Positions 34,236-43,703 of a stretch of 64,000 nt of DNA are shown here, piece after piece. The position numbers and the translations under genes are program-made. Below the pieces are notes generated by a model that worked only from the letters and a program-made list of their open reading frames with translations, searched no databases and was not told the origin of the DNA. The stretch is from JBCCDY01 sp039030555 (GTDB lineage: Bacteria; Bacteroidota; Bacteroidia; Cytophagales; Cyclobacteriaceae), in the NCBI GenBank assembly GCA_039030555.1, contig JBCCDY010000002.1:62001-126000 (forward strand), written 5' to 3'. Positions within the stretch are counted from its first letter, which is position 1. The number at the start of each line of letters is the position of its first letter.

Positions 34236-34904
34236 ATGGCAAGAGGCAAGAACAGAGGAGGGCAGGAAGTGAATGCAGGCTCTATGGCCGATATTGCATT
34301 CTTGCTACTGATCTTCTTTCTGGTAACTACAACAATAGCTTCGGATAAAGGAATACTTTTAATCCTTCCGCCTAAGCCTGATCCGAACCAGCCACCACCA
34401 GATATCAATAAGAATGCTAAGAATATATTTAAAATATTGGCTAACTCTAAGGATAAGTTACTGGTGGAAGACGAGCCATTTGGAGGTCTTGAAGATGTTC
34501 CGAAATTGAGAAAAGCTGTTAAAGAGTTTGTATTGAATTTTGGTAATCCGGATGAAGAAACGCTTCCGGTATATAATTCTTTACCTTCTTCTTTAAAAGC
34601 TCAATCAAAGAAAAGCCCTGATTCTTCAGATAATCCGAAGGAAGCAGTGGTTTCTTTTAAAGCAGATAGAGGTACTTCATATGAATTATTTATCGCGGTA
34701 ATAGATGAGTTACAAGCGGCATATAATGAGATTTATGGAGAAAGGGTAGGAAATGAGCTTTTACAATATTTTCCGGATAGTGATCAAGATGATCTAGCAG
34801 ATATTTTTAGGAATTTGGATAAATCTGATCCTAAGCTTGATGAATTATATGATGAGGCTAGAGCTGGAATTCCAAGAAACATTTCAATAGCAGAACCAGA
34901 TTGA
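34236..34904 (+). CDS. exbD: Biopolymer transport protein ExbD
   Basis: 222 residues, longer than typical ExbD (about 140). N-terminal AGSMADIAFLLLIFFLVTTT holds the single TM helix with the conserved aspartate (D21 region) used in proton transfer. The rest is periplasmic: a proline-rich linker (KPDPNQPPP) and an extended domain of low similarity to standard ExbD. Forms the motor with ExbB and probably works together with the second ExbD encoded 15 bp downstream. Confidence 0.9.
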   Translation: MARGKNRGGQEVNAGSMADIAFLLLIFFLVTTTIASDKGILLILPPKPDPNQPPPDINKNAKNIFKILANSKDKLLVEDEPFGGLEDVPKLRKAVKEFVLNFGNPDEETLPVYNSLPSSLKAQSKKSPDSSDNPKEAVVSFKADRGTSYELFIAVIDELQAAYNEIYGERVGNELLQYFPDSDQDDLADIFRNLDKSDPKLDELYDEARAGIPRNISIAEPD

Positions 34905-34919
34905 TCTTAAAAAGCATTT

Positions 34920-35378
34920 ATGTCTAAGTTTAAAAAGTCATCTAATACATCACAGGATATTCCCACTTCGGCACTTCCTGATATTATTTTCATGCTGTTG
35001 TTTTTCTTCATGGTAACTACAGTTCTTAGAGAAACTGAAATCTTAGTGGAGCAACAGATTCCCAAGGCTACTCAACTACAAAAACTTCAGAAGAAGTCTC
35101 TGGTAACGAATATGTATATAGGGAAACCAAAGGATACCAAGAGATATGGTACAGAACCATTGATACAGGTAAACGATGTATTTATGGAAGTATCAAATGT
35201 TGTTCTTTGGGTAACTCAGGAAAAAGATAAGTTGAGTGAAGTTGAACGAGATCAGATTACAATCAATATGAAAGTTGATTCTGAGGCTAAAATGGGTATC
35301 GTTTCAGATGTTCAACAAGAGTTAAAAGAAGCTAATGCTAGAAAAGTATTGTACTCCACTATAAAGAGAGTGGAATAG
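34920..35378 (+). CDS. exbD: Biopolymer transport protein ExbD (second copy)
   Basis: 152 residues, standard ExbD length. TM helix with the proton-carrying aspartate in TSALPDIIFMLLFFFMVTTV, then a periplasmic domain ending in the ExbD-like GIVSDVQQELKEANARKVLYST. Last gene of the cluster; a strong intrinsic terminator follows 19 bp after the stop. No tonB gene is next to it. Confidence 0.92.
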   Translation: MSKFKKSSNTSQDIPTSALPDIIFMLLFFFMVTTVLRETEILVEQQIPKATQLQKLQKKSLVTNMYIGKPKDTKRYGTEPLIQVNDVFMEVSNVVLWVTQEKDKLSEVERDQITINMKVDSEAKMGIVSDVQQELKEANARKVLYSTIKRVE

Positions 35379-35397
35379 AAATATTTAATTTAATGTT

Positions 35398-35431
35398 AAA
35401 AGGTCTGATGGGAAACTATCAGACCTTTTTT
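35398..35431 (+). terminator. Intrinsic terminator of the Exb cluster
   Basis: AGGTCTGAT (35401-35409) and ATCAGACCT (35418-35426) form a 9-bp stem, extended by A/T pairs, with an 8-base loop and a T-run from 35426. Confidence 0.92.
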
Positions 35432-35470
35432 GTTGAAATCAATTGAGAGAGTCAGATAATACGGTTTCTT

Positions 35471-35655
35471 TTAGCTAAGAAGAATAAGCTGTATGAATAT
35501 TTCCTCTATATACTTTCGTGCTGAACCTGGTGCTCTATAGTTCTTTCCATTAATCTCTAGTTCAACGATATAAATAAGACTATTTAATACGTCAGGTTTT
35601 TTGCAGCCTGTAAAAGTCAATATCACAACAGCTATTAAAGAGAATAAATGTTGAT
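35471..35655 (-). pseudogene. Lipoprotein-like reading frame lacking a start codon
   Basis: On the minus strand, out of frame with and overlapping the last bases of the SLC13 gene, is a frame reading NQHLFSLIAVVILTFTGC-KKPD (signal helix and lipobox, Cys codon at 35605-35603) with 44 residues from the cysteine to TAA at 35471. The N-terminal part looks like a genuine Bacteroidota lipoprotein signal, but no ATG, GTG or TTG precedes it before the upstream stop. It may be a remnant of a small lipoprotein gene or use an unusual start. The rest has no motif I recognise. Confidence 0.3.
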
Positions 35656-37410
35656 TAGTGCGAAATAAACAGTTACTAAATACACTGCGATCATAGGAAC
35701 GCCTATTCTCGCAAAATCTTTAAAAGTATATCCACCAGGCCCGTATATCATTAGGTTGGTTTGATAACTTACGGGAGTAGCAAATGCTGCTGAGGAAGCG
35801 AACGCTATTGCCATATAGAATGCAGTACCGTCGATACCCATGGTATTACTAAGAGAATAAACTATAGGGAACGATATGGACACGGCTCCGACGTTGGTTA
35901 CAAAAGTACTTAAGAGCGCAGTCATAATTAATATGCCTGCTAAAAGTGAACGATTACCGTAGGGTTCACAAATTGCTATAATCTTTCCTGTGATCAGATC
36001 TGCAGCCCCACTTACTAGAATAGCATGTCCGAGGACCAATGACAGAGCTAGCGTAGCTAAAAGATTGAAATCCAGTTCACGCTTAACATCCTGGAGTGTA
36101 ATAAGCTTTAATGATGCCATCACAGCAAAAATTATAATGAGAGAGGTGAATAATGGAAAATAACCCATTACTAATAGAGATAAGGAAAGCAAAGTGACAA
36201 TGATCAAAGAGGCTGATTTTTGTCTCGAAGGATTTCCCCACTCATTTATTTTTGTGATGACATAGAGATCGCGATAAAGCTCTGCCCTCGTCTGAAATTC
36301 GTCACCCGCAAACAACAATAATGAATCTCCGGCCTTTATTGTGATATCTCCAATTTTACCTCGTAGTTGCTCACCATTTCTACTCATTGAAACAATGGCC
36401 GCGTTGTACCGATTTCGAAAGTCACTTTCCTTGATCTTTTTATTAATTAGGCTGGAGGAATTACTGATTACCACTTCAATAACTTGAATATTGCCTTTGT
36501 TTACCTTGTTTACCTGCTTGGGAAATTCCAAACCAGCATTAGAACTAGTAAGCTCAACGGCTTTTGTCGAGTTTCCAGCTAGTATCAAAACGTCACCACC
36601 TTTTAAAATAGACTCTGGCTTCACCGGTGCTATGACTTCACTACCTCTTACAAGCTCAACTATATAAGCATCCTGAAGCTGTCGCAACCCGGCATTTTGA
36701 ATGGATTGACCTTCTAATCTTCCTTCTGGAGTAACAACAATTTCAGTCAGGTAATCGGCAGGGTTTTGTTCAAATTGTTGAGTGCTGTCTTTATGCTCTG
36801 GTAATAGGCGGGTTCCTAGCGTGCCTAGAAATAATATTCCTGCCGAAAATACAATTAGACCAATAACCAGTAAATCAAAAGAAGGTATCCCGCTAAGCTT
36901 TTCTTCCTGTAAAAAGCCATTTAAAACCAGAGTGGTAGAAGTACCAATTATGGTGATCATTCCGCCTAGTAATGTTGAAAATGATAGAGGAATTAGAAGC
37001 TTAGAAGGAGCTATTGAGTTTTTCTTACCCCAGTTAACTACATAGGGCGTCATTAATGCAACAACAGGAGTATTGTTAATGAATGATGAAACCAAGCCAA
37101 CAGAGGTCATCATTCTGAACAGAAAACTCCGATAGCTGATTTTTCTGGCAAACAGCTTATCCAGCCATACTTCCGTGTTAAAATTTTTTCTTATCCCAGC
37201 TGTAATCAGGATCAATAAAAAAATACTTGCAATAGACTGATTGGAAAAACCGGATAAGACTTCTTCGGGATCAATGATTTTTAAAACAAGAAATGTTATT
37301 ATTAGACCTAAGAGTCCTAATGATGGTTTAACTAATTCTCGGTAGATGAGAAAGAAAGTTAAAGTAGTAAGAACTAAGACCAGTAATGGTTCTACTGAAG
37401 ACGATATCAT
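35635..37410 (-). CDS. SLC13/DASS-family permease with two central TrkA-C (RCK_C) domains
   Basis: 591 residues. About five N-terminal TM helices (1-195), a soluble middle (about 210-390) with two TrkA-C repeats (EIVVTPEGRLEGQSI.. and QVIEVVISNSSSLINKKI..), then about six more TM helices. SINNTPVVALMTP and TNVGAVSISFP repeat the substrate-binding SNT-type motifs of the divalent-anion:sodium symporters. Likely substrates are sulfate or dicarboxylates, sensed by ligand binding to the RCK_C domains; not certain. Divergent from the HsdR_N-like gene. Confidence 0.9.
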   Translation of the reverse strand: MISSSVEPLLVLVLTTLTFFLIYRELVKPSLGLLGLIITFLVLKIIDPEEVLSGFSNQSIASIFLLILITAGIRKNFNTEVWLDKLFARKISYRSFLFRMMTSVGLVSSFINNTPVVALMTPYVVNWGKKNSIAPSKLLIPLSFSTLLGGMITIIGTSTTLVLNGFLQEEKLSGIPSFDLLVIGLIVFSAGILFLGTLGTRLLPEHKDSTQQFEQNPADYLTEIVVTPEGRLEGQSIQNAGLRQLQDAYIVELVRGSEVIAPVKPESILKGGDVLILAGNSTKAVELTSSNAGLEFPKQVNKVNKGNIQVIEVVISNSSSLINKKIKESDFRNRYNAAIVSMSRNGEQLRGKIGDITIKAGDSLLLFAGDEFQTRAELYRDLYVITKINEWGNPSRQKSASLIIVTLLSLSLLVMGYFPLFTSLIIIFAVMASLKLITLQDVKRELDFNLLATLALSLVLGHAILVSGAADLITGKIIAICEPYGNRSLLAGILIMTALLSTFVTNVGAVSISFPIVYSLSNTMGIDGTAFYMAIAFASSAAFATPVSYQTNLMIYGPGGYTFKDFARIGVPMIAVYLVTVYFALINIYSL

Positions 37411-37433
37411 ATTAGGTCGAATGCCAATAGTTG

Positions 37434-37883
37434 ATGTATCTGAATTTTTCCAAAGAAAGCCTCAAGATAATTGAAAACGAGAAGGGAAAGCATATTTTCG
37501 ATCCTTCACGAAATAAATACGTGAAATTCACCCCGGAAGAGTTTGTACGACAAAGTTGTATAGTTCATTTAAATCAAGTTTTAAAATATCCTATTTCACG
37601 GATTTCAACAGAAAGTTCCACGAAGTATAATGTGCTATTGAAAAGGACTGACCTTATTATTTATGATTCAAATCTAAAACCGCTTATTCTTATAGAATGT
37701 AAATCGTTTAGAACTAACCTGACCAACAATACTATTGATCAGGTGTTACGTTATAATTACATAGTTAAAGCAAAATACATCTGCATGACTAACGGACATC
37801 AGTTTATATGTGCAATAACCGACGAAACCACAGGTGAAATTAGCATGATAGATGATTTACCTACTTTCGATATTGCTAATTAA
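37434..37883 (+). CDS. Orphan protein with type I restriction HsdR N-terminal (PD-(D/E)xK) domain
   Basis: 149 residues from the ATG at 37434 (a TTG precedes it directly). PD-(D/E)xK nuclease core: D73 (LLKRTDLIIYD), E88-C-K90 (LILIECKS) and a Q103..Y107 motif (IDQVLRYNY), the layout of the HsdR_N domain. There is no helicase, methylase or specificity subunit next to it, so this is not a restriction system. Such stand-alone copies are widespread in Bacteroidota (from memory); their job is unknown, perhaps DNA repair. Its stop overlaps that of the convergent ald gene by 8 bp. Confidence 0.85.
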   Translation: MYLNFSKESLKIIENEKGKHIFDPSRNKYVKFTPEEFVRQSCIVHLNQVLKYPISRISTESSTKYNVLLKRTDLIIYDSNLKPLILIECKSFRTNLTNNTIDQVLRYNYIVKAKYICMTNGHQFICAITDETTGEISMIDDLPTFDIAN

Positions 37884-38991
37884 GGAAATTAGAAACGGGC
37901 TCATAAGGCATATCAAAAGCCTCTGAAACAGCTTTATAAACTATTTGACCTTCTATTACATTCAATCCTAACTCTAACTCTTTATTTTCCAAACAGGCCT
38001 TTTTCCAACCTTTATTTGCCAGCTGTATGGCATAAGGCAAGGTTGCATTGGTTAGAGCTAGGGTGGAAGTGTACGGAACTGCTCCAGGCATATTTGCAAC
38101 ACAGTAATGTACAATATCATCTATGATGTAAGTCGGGTCCTGATGAGTTGTTGGCTTACAGGTTTCAATGCACCCTCCTTGATCTACTGCCACATCTATT
38201 AATACAGTGCCCGGCCTCATTTCTTTAAGCATATCGCGCGTTATAAGATGTGGTGCCTTGGCTCCAGGAATTAACACAGCACCAACGATTAGATCATGAG
38301 TTTTTATTAGCTTTCTGATATTATATTCATTGGACATTAGGGTGTTTACGTTAGCCGGCATAATATCGGCCAGATATCTTAGTCTGGGTAGGCTGAGATC
38401 CATTATGGTAACATCAGCTCCTAAACCCGCTGCCATTTTAGCAGCTTGAGTACCCACAACTCCTCCTCCTAGAACTAGAACCTTTGCTGGTCTAACGCCT
38501 GGAACTCCTCCAAGAAGGATGCCTCTGCCTTTAAGGGGTTTTTCAAGATATTTTGCGCCCTGTTGAGTCGCCATCCTACCTGCCACTTCTGACATAGGTA
38601 TTAGTAATGGCAAGCTTCTATCGGGCTTTTCTACAGTTTCGTAAGCTAGGCAAACGGCACCTCTCTCAACCATAGCCTCAGTTAAAGGCTTATATGATGC
38701 AAAGTGAAAATAGGTGAAGAGAAGCTGCCCTTTTTTAATGAGTTCGTATTCAGGCTCTATTGGCTCTTTAACCTTGATGATCATTTCGGACTTGCCATAA
38801 ACATCTTCAATAGTTGGTTCTATTTGTCCTCCGGCTTCGACATATTCCTCATCTTCAAATCCACTGCCTTCCCCGGCACTTTCCTGAACCAATATGCTAT
38901 GGCCTTGTTTTTTCAATTCTTTGAGTCCGGCTGGCGTAAGCCCCACTCTATTTTCATTGTTTTTGATCTCCTTAGGAACACCGATTATCAT
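37876..38991 (-). CDS. ald: Alanine dehydrogenase
   Basis: 371 residues, family length. NAD-dependent interconversion of L-alanine with pyruvate and ammonia. R15 and K75 (substrate carboxylate and carbonyl binding) and H96 (acid/base, FTYFHFAS) stand at the same numbers as in characterised Ald enzymes. Nucleotide-binding GGGVVGTQAAKMAAGLGA and the DVAVDQGGCIETCKPTTH block are present. Monocistronic; 263 bp of non-coding DNA separate it from the divergent E1 gene, with nothing recognisable in it. Confidence 0.95.
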   Translation of the reverse strand: MIIGVPKEIKNNENRVGLTPAGLKELKKQGHSILVQESAGEGSGFEDEEYVEAGGQIEPTIEDVYGKSEMIIKVKEPIEPEYELIKKGQLLFTYFHFASYKPLTEAMVERGAVCLAYETVEKPDRSLPLLIPMSEVAGRMATQQGAKYLEKPLKGRGILLGGVPGVRPAKVLVLGGGVVGTQAAKMAAGLGADVTIMDLSLPRLRYLADIMPANVNTLMSNEYNIRKLIKTHDLIVGAVLIPGAKAPHLITRDMLKEMRPGTVLIDVAVDQGGCIETCKPTTHQDPTYIIDDIVHYCVANMPGAVPYTSTLALTNATLPYAIQLANKGWKKACLENKELELGLNVIEGQIVYKAVSEAFDMPYEPVSNFLN

Positions 38992-39254
38992 GTGGTATAA
39001 TTTTAATTCAAACGCGGCTCAATTTAGGAAAAAATAGAGTTTTTAATGCTTATTCTATATCACTAAAGTTTAAATCGAATACAAAATTATATTTCACATT
39101 ATTTCGGTATCAGTATATAATATTTTGAAATAATCATAGGTGCTTTTGAAAATGATAAATTGTTTGGAATGTTTAAGAAAATGGTTTTTTTGACCTAATT
39201 CCTTTTTTGGTTAGTTTTAATACAAATTCTTTGCAGAAATATAAGTTTTAGAGC

Positions 39255-41660
39255 GTGAGTAAGGTAAAAACACAAACGATTGCAGGATTAGAAATATCTG
39301 AGATTCTTTCGGATTACAAGTTAGCTGTAGCGAGCCGGGAAGCTAGCTTAATTGGAAGAAAAGAGGTTTTTATGGGGAAAGCTAAATTCGGAATTTTCGG
39401 TGATGGTAAAGAGATTCCTCAAATAGCTTTATCTAAAGTTTTTAAAAATGGAGATTTCCGATCAGGGTATTATAGAGATCAAACCTTAATGTTCGCTATT
39501 GAAGAATTGACCATTCAAGAATACTTCGCTCAACTTTATGCACATACGAGTCTTGAAGCTGAACCTGCATCAGCTGGAAGGTTAATGAATGGACATTTTG
39601 CGACTCGCCTTCTGGATGAAGAAGGTCATTGGAAGGATCTTATGTCTATGAAAAATAGCAGCTCCGATGTTTCCCCTACTGCTGCTCAGATGCCCAGGCT
39701 TTTAGGGCTTGCTTACGCTTCCAAACTTTATCGCTCACTTGATGACCTAAAGAGTTTCGATACATTTTCTCATAACGGCAACGAGATCGCCTTTGGAACC
39801 ATAGGTAATGCTTCTACTTCAGAGGGTCTTTTCTTCGAAACCTTTAATGCGGCAGGAGTCCTTCAGGTTCCTATGGTCGTTTCGGTATGGGATGATGAGT
39901 ATGGTATTTCCGTTCCTCAGGAATATCATACGACTAAAAAGAGTATTTCGGAGGCGCTGAAAGGATTTAAGCGCGATAAGCAATTGAAAGGCTTTGAAGT
40001 GTTAAGCGTGAACGGCTGGGATTATGTGAAACTTTTAGAAACATATCGAAAAGCTGAAAAACTGGCACGTGAAGAGCATATTCCAGTTTTAGTGCATGTC
40101 AAAGAAGTAACGCAACCGCAGGGACACTCAACTTCTGGATCACACGAAAGATATAAGTCTGAAGAGCGATTGCAGTGGGAGAAAGATTATGACTGTAATA
40201 AGAAAATGCGAGAATGGATAATCTCTGAAGGATTTTCCACAGAAGTTGAATTGGGCGAAATCGAAAAACAAGCGAAAGAAGAGGCGAAACTGGCTAGAAA
40301 ATCAGCCTGGAATTCTTTTGTAAATGATAATAAAGAAGACCAAAGAGATTTGCTTTCTATCCTGGAAGAGATCAAAAAAAACTCTTCTCAAAATAGTAGA
40401 ATAGAAGAAATTATTTCTGATTTAAAGAAGGAGCCTAACGCCATAAAGTTAGATTCAATAAAGGCTGCGAAGAGAACACTTAGAGTTATTAGAGATGAGC
40501 GTTTTGAAGCGAAGTCAAGCTTAAAAAGCTGGCTAGAAGAAACGAACGAGAAAAACTACGATAGATTCAATTCTCATTTACACAGCCAGTCCGATAGTAA
40601 GGCGCTTTCCATACAAGAGCTAAAGCCAGAGTATGATAAGGACTCAAAACTTGTTGACGGGCGAGAAGTATTACAGGCCTGTTTCGATAATGCATTGAAC
40701 ACAGACCCGAGAGTTTTTGCTATCGGGGAAGATGTTGGCAAGATTGGAGATGTTAACCAGGCATTCGCGGGTTTGCAGGAAAAATATGGGGAGATAAGAG
40801 TTTCTGATACGGGCATTCGTGAGGCTTCTATCATCGGACAAGGGATCGGCGCTGCTCTCCGCGGACTTCGACCGATTACTGAAATACAATACCTGGATTA
40901 TTTACTCTATGCGCTCCAGATTTTAAGCGACGATCTGGCTTGTCTTCAATATCGTACCAAAGGAGGCCAAAAGGCTCCTCTTATTATAAGAACAAGAGGT
41001 CATAGACTTGAAGGAGTTTGGCATTCGGGCTCTCCAATGGGGGTGATTTTAAATAGCCTTAGAGGAATTCACGTTTTGGTTCCCAGAGATATGACTAAGG
41101 CTGCAGGTTTTTATAATACGATCTTGGCATCAGATGAACCGGCTTTGATCATAGAATGCCTGAATGGCTATAGACTTAAAGAAAAACTACCTGAAAATAT
41201 CGGTGATGTAAGGACTCCGTTAGGTATTCCAGAGTTAATCCGTGAAGGTCAGGATGTAACGGTCATTACTTATGGTTCCATGTGTAGAGTTGTTCAGGCT
41301 GCGGCAACGGATCTGGAAGAACTAGGTATTTCTTGTGAAATTATTGACGTTCAGTCTTTATTACCTTTTGATGTTAATCATACGATTGTTGAGTCTATTA
41401 AAAAGACTAATCGGGTTGTCTTTGCAGACGAAGATGTCCCTGGAGGAGCATCTGCATTTATGATGCAGAAAGTACTAGAAGAACAAAGTGCTTACAAATG
41501 GTTGGACTCAAAACCTATAACTATTGCAGCTAAAGAGCATCGTCCGGCATATTCTTCGGATGGGGACTATTTTTCTAAGCCAAACCCAGAAGAGGTATTT
41601 GATAAAATATATGATTTAATGAGTGAAGTAGAGCCTAATAAATACCCTGAGCTTTATTAA
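39255..41660 (+). CDS. Fused alpha/beta subunit of a 2-oxoacid (branched-chain type) dehydrogenase E1
   Basis: 801 residues. E1-alpha-like part (about 20-350) with the ThDP/Mg motif GNASTSEGLFFE..VVSVWDDEYG near 184-217, a charged linker (about 350-460), then E1-beta (about 466-801, from GREVLQACFDNAL, with AIGEDVGKIG and the ADEDVPGGASAF C-terminal block). In the family, decarboxylates 2-oxoisovalerate-type acids and passes the acyl group to the lipoyl E2; E2 and E3 genes are not in this window. One continuous frame, so it is a true fusion, usual in Bacteroidota. Start GTG at 39255. Its stop overlaps that of the convergent lipoprotein gene by 4 bp. Confidence 0.93.
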   Translation: MSKVKTQTIAGLEISEILSDYKLAVASREASLIGRKEVFMGKAKFGIFGDGKEIPQIALSKVFKNGDFRSGYYRDQTLMFAIEELTIQEYFAQLYAHTSLEAEPASAGRLMNGHFATRLLDEEGHWKDLMSMKNSSSDVSPTAAQMPRLLGLAYASKLYRSLDDLKSFDTFSHNGNEIAFGTIGNASTSEGLFFETFNAAGVLQVPMVVSVWDDEYGISVPQEYHTTKKSISEALKGFKRDKQLKGFEVLSVNGWDYVKLLETYRKAEKLAREEHIPVLVHVKEVTQPQGHSTSGSHERYKSEERLQWEKDYDCNKKMREWIISEGFSTEVELGEIEKQAKEEAKLARKSAWNSFVNDNKEDQRDLLSILEEIKKNSSQNSRIEEIISDLKKEPNAIKLDSIKAAKRTLRVIRDERFEAKSSLKSWLEETNEKNYDRFNSHLHSQSDSKALSIQELKPEYDKDSKLVDGREVLQACFDNALNTDPRVFAIGEDVGKIGDVNQAFAGLQEKYGEIRVSDTGIREASIIGQGIGAALRGLRPITEIQYLDYLLYALQILSDDLACLQYRTKGGQKAPLIIRTRGHRLEGVWHSGSPMGVILNSLRGIHVLVPRDMTKAAGFYNTILASDEPALIIECLNGYRLKEKLPENIGDVRTPLGIPELIREGQDVTVITYGSMCRVVQAAATDLEELGISCEIIDVQSLLPFDVNHTIVESIKKTNRVVFADEDVPGGASAFMMQKVLEEQSAYKWLDSKPITIAAKEHRPAYSSDGDYFSKPNPEEVFDKIYDLMSEVEPNKYPELY

Positions 41661-42598
41661 AAGTCAAAGTCAGCAGGTCTGAAATTACTAGTTTCTACCA
41701 CATTGCTAAGGTTTAAGTTACGATCTGCAATTTGGATTCTAAACCTTAAGTTCGAGTTTCTTAATTGAGGATTAACTACAAAAAGGAACCCAAACGAGGT
41801 AGTTGCTATTCTACGGGTTATAGTTCCTTCAACTGCTAGTTCTTCACTGTTTAAATTATCTCTTATAAGTATAAATCGTGCGTCGAAAGCATTGGCTCCG
41901 GAAGGACCAAGTAAATCAGCTAAGTCTACTACAGCAAAATCCCCTGATTGACTATTTTCTTGAAGTAATTCCACAAAATAGTTTCTGTTAAATCTATTCT
42001 GTTCAACCCATACGGTATCCTCTGTTTGTCTGATGGTATCTAAAATTGCAAAACCAACATTCGTGGGAGGACTTCCTGAATCAAAAGAAATAACGTCACC
42101 ACTTGATGTTGCTGCAACTATCTGGTCATTCGCTCCACTAACCACCCAATTGAAGCCATTGAATAATCCGGAATTTACAAACAGCGGCGGGGCATCAGCG
42201 CTAGTAAAGCTACTTGAATCACGAAAGTTTAAGGATAGCGTATTTCCCTGAACAGTAATTGCATTTTCTAAGGATAAAATAAATGTCTCAAACTCGGGCT
42301 CATTCAAATCTCTCGCCCTGACGAGCGTAAGCCCTGATTCTGTATTTTGATCCGATCTGAAAATATAATCTATTTCATGATATGGCCTATTGATTTCAGT
42401 ACTCAGTAACCCCAGATCAGCATTCCCGTCCTCAAACAATACATCTATCACTATGGTATCGAAAGGGCTATTCGTAGCATCTATTACGCGTAAGTCCTGA
42501 AATTCAATCCTCGGTATATCTGACAATTCCGGGGGATCCTGACATGAAAATAGGCTCAGACTAATAATTCCAATAAAAAAATACTGAATCGATTTCAT
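41657..42598 (-). CDS. Hypothetical lipoprotein
   Basis: 313 residues with lipoprotein signal ending SLSLFSC (Cys19). The rest is beta-rich; the segment IEFQDLRVIDAT..FDTIVIDVLFEDGNADLGL near residues 30-60 is a pattern I associate with conserved Bacteroidota lipoproteins of unknown function. No catalytic motif. It is divergent from the LuxE-like gene (34 bp between starts). Confidence 0.8.
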   Translation of the reverse strand: MKSIQYFFIGIISLSLFSCQDPPELSDIPRIEFQDLRVIDATNSPFDTIVIDVLFEDGNADLGLLSTEINRPYHEIDYIFRSDQNTESGLTLVRARDLNEPEFETFILSLENAITVQGNTLSLNFRDSSSFTSADAPPLFVNSGLFNGFNWVVSGANDQIVAATSSGDVISFDSGSPPTNVGFAILDTIRQTEDTVWVEQNRFNRNYFVELLQENSQSGDFAVVDLADLLGPSGANAFDARFILIRDNLNSEELAVEGTITRRIATTSFGFLFVVNPQLRNSNLRFRIQIADRNLNLSNVVETSNFRPADFDF

Positions 42599-42632
42599 TA
42601 ATTTCAGCTATTCGTAATTCAATAGAAAACGT

Positions 42633-43625
42633 GTGAATTCTATTTCTAGTTTTAAAGATGACTTATTTAAAGTAAATGATCACAACTTTGAAGCCAAAGC
42701 TTTGGAGTTATTTCAATTTCAAGCCAAATATAATAAGGTATACAATGAATACATTAAACTACTAGACGTTGATATCAAAGCAGTTTTAACTCCTAAAGAT
42801 ATTCCATTTTTGCCAATTGAATTTTTTAAAAGTCATCATATTAAAAGTTGTAACTGGGTTGAGGAGACCGTTTTCAAAAGTAGTGGAACTACTGGCTCAG
42901 AAAGAAGCCAACATTTTGTTGAAGATTTAGAGTTCTATTACGAGGGCTCCAAAAGAGTTTTCGAAGAAACAGTTTTCCCTTTGGAGAATACCGCAATTCT
43001 TGCCATTCTTCCTAATTATATAGAACAAGGGGACTCCTCTTTAATCTATATGATAGATCGTTTTATTAAGGACTCTCAATCTGTTCTTTCTGGTTTCTAT
43101 AAAAAAGAGTCTCTGCTTGAACTTAACATTCAGAATCTATCAGAAAAGGTAGATCATATTTTAATTATAGGTGTTTCGTATGCATTATTAGATTTGGCTG
43201 ATTCGTTGAATTCACCTTTTGACTTTAAAAACCTCTTCCTAATGGAAACAGGAGGGATGAAGGGCAGAAGGAAAGAGATAACGAGGTCAGAATTACATTC
43301 TCGGTTGAAAGTTCAGTTCGGAGTGGAATACATCTATTCGGAGTATGGGATGACCGAATTACTGTCACAAGCTTATGCTCTGGATAATGGGGAATTTCAA
43401 ACTCCACCCTGGATGAAATTTTTTATCCGAGATATCAACGACCCATTTTCTTTACTATATGAAGGGAAAACAGGTGCATTAAACATTATAGACCTTGCCA
43501 ATATTCATTCCTGCGCATTTTTAGAGACAAAAGATCTGGCTAGAATGAATAAGGATGGACACTTCGAAATATTAGGACGAATAGATAATTCAGACATAAG
43601 AGGGTGCAATCTTTTAATGCAATAA
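42633..43625 (+). CDS. LuxE/PaaK-like acyl-transfer protein (ANL superfamily-related)
   Basis: 330 residues. P-loop-like SSGTTGSERSQH near residues 84-95, ETGGMKGRRKEI and EYGMTELLSQAY near 205-250 follow the LuxE acyl-protein synthetase/phenylacetate-CoA ligase-like core, without the full adenylation C-terminal domain. LuxE activates fatty acids for transfer, but no other lux genes are present; in Bacteroidota such proteins are called acyl transferases of unknown substrate. Standing alone between divergent and small lipoprotein genes. Confidence 0.82.
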   Translation: MNSISSFKDDLFKVNDHNFEAKALELFQFQAKYNKVYNEYIKLLDVDIKAVLTPKDIPFLPIEFFKSHHIKSCNWVEETVFKSSGTTGSERSQHFVEDLEFYYEGSKRVFEETVFPLENTAILAILPNYIEQGDSSLIYMIDRFIKDSQSVLSGFYKKESLLELNIQNLSEKVDHILIIGVSYALLDLADSLNSPFDFKNLFLMETGGMKGRRKEITRSELHSRLKVQFGVEYIYSEYGMTELLSQAYALDNGEFQTPPWMKFFIRDINDPFSLLYEGKTGALNIIDLANIHSCAFLETKDLARMNKDGHFEILGRIDNSDIRGCNLLMQ

Positions 43626-43703
43626 ATTGGATTTCTTTTTGTTTTAATTGTAAGAATTATTTAAAATCAACTCTGGATTGTCTATTTTTGTAAAAACAGG
43701 AAA

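Noticed and set aside
37434..37883. HsdR_N-like protein as part of a restriction-modification or other defence island
   Set aside because: Neighbours are an anion permease and alanine dehydrogenase; no methylase, helicase or toxin is nearby.
42633..43625. LuxE-like protein as evidence for bioluminescence genes
   Set aside because: No luxA, luxB, luxC or luxD counterpart is present, and LuxE-like proteins are common without them.
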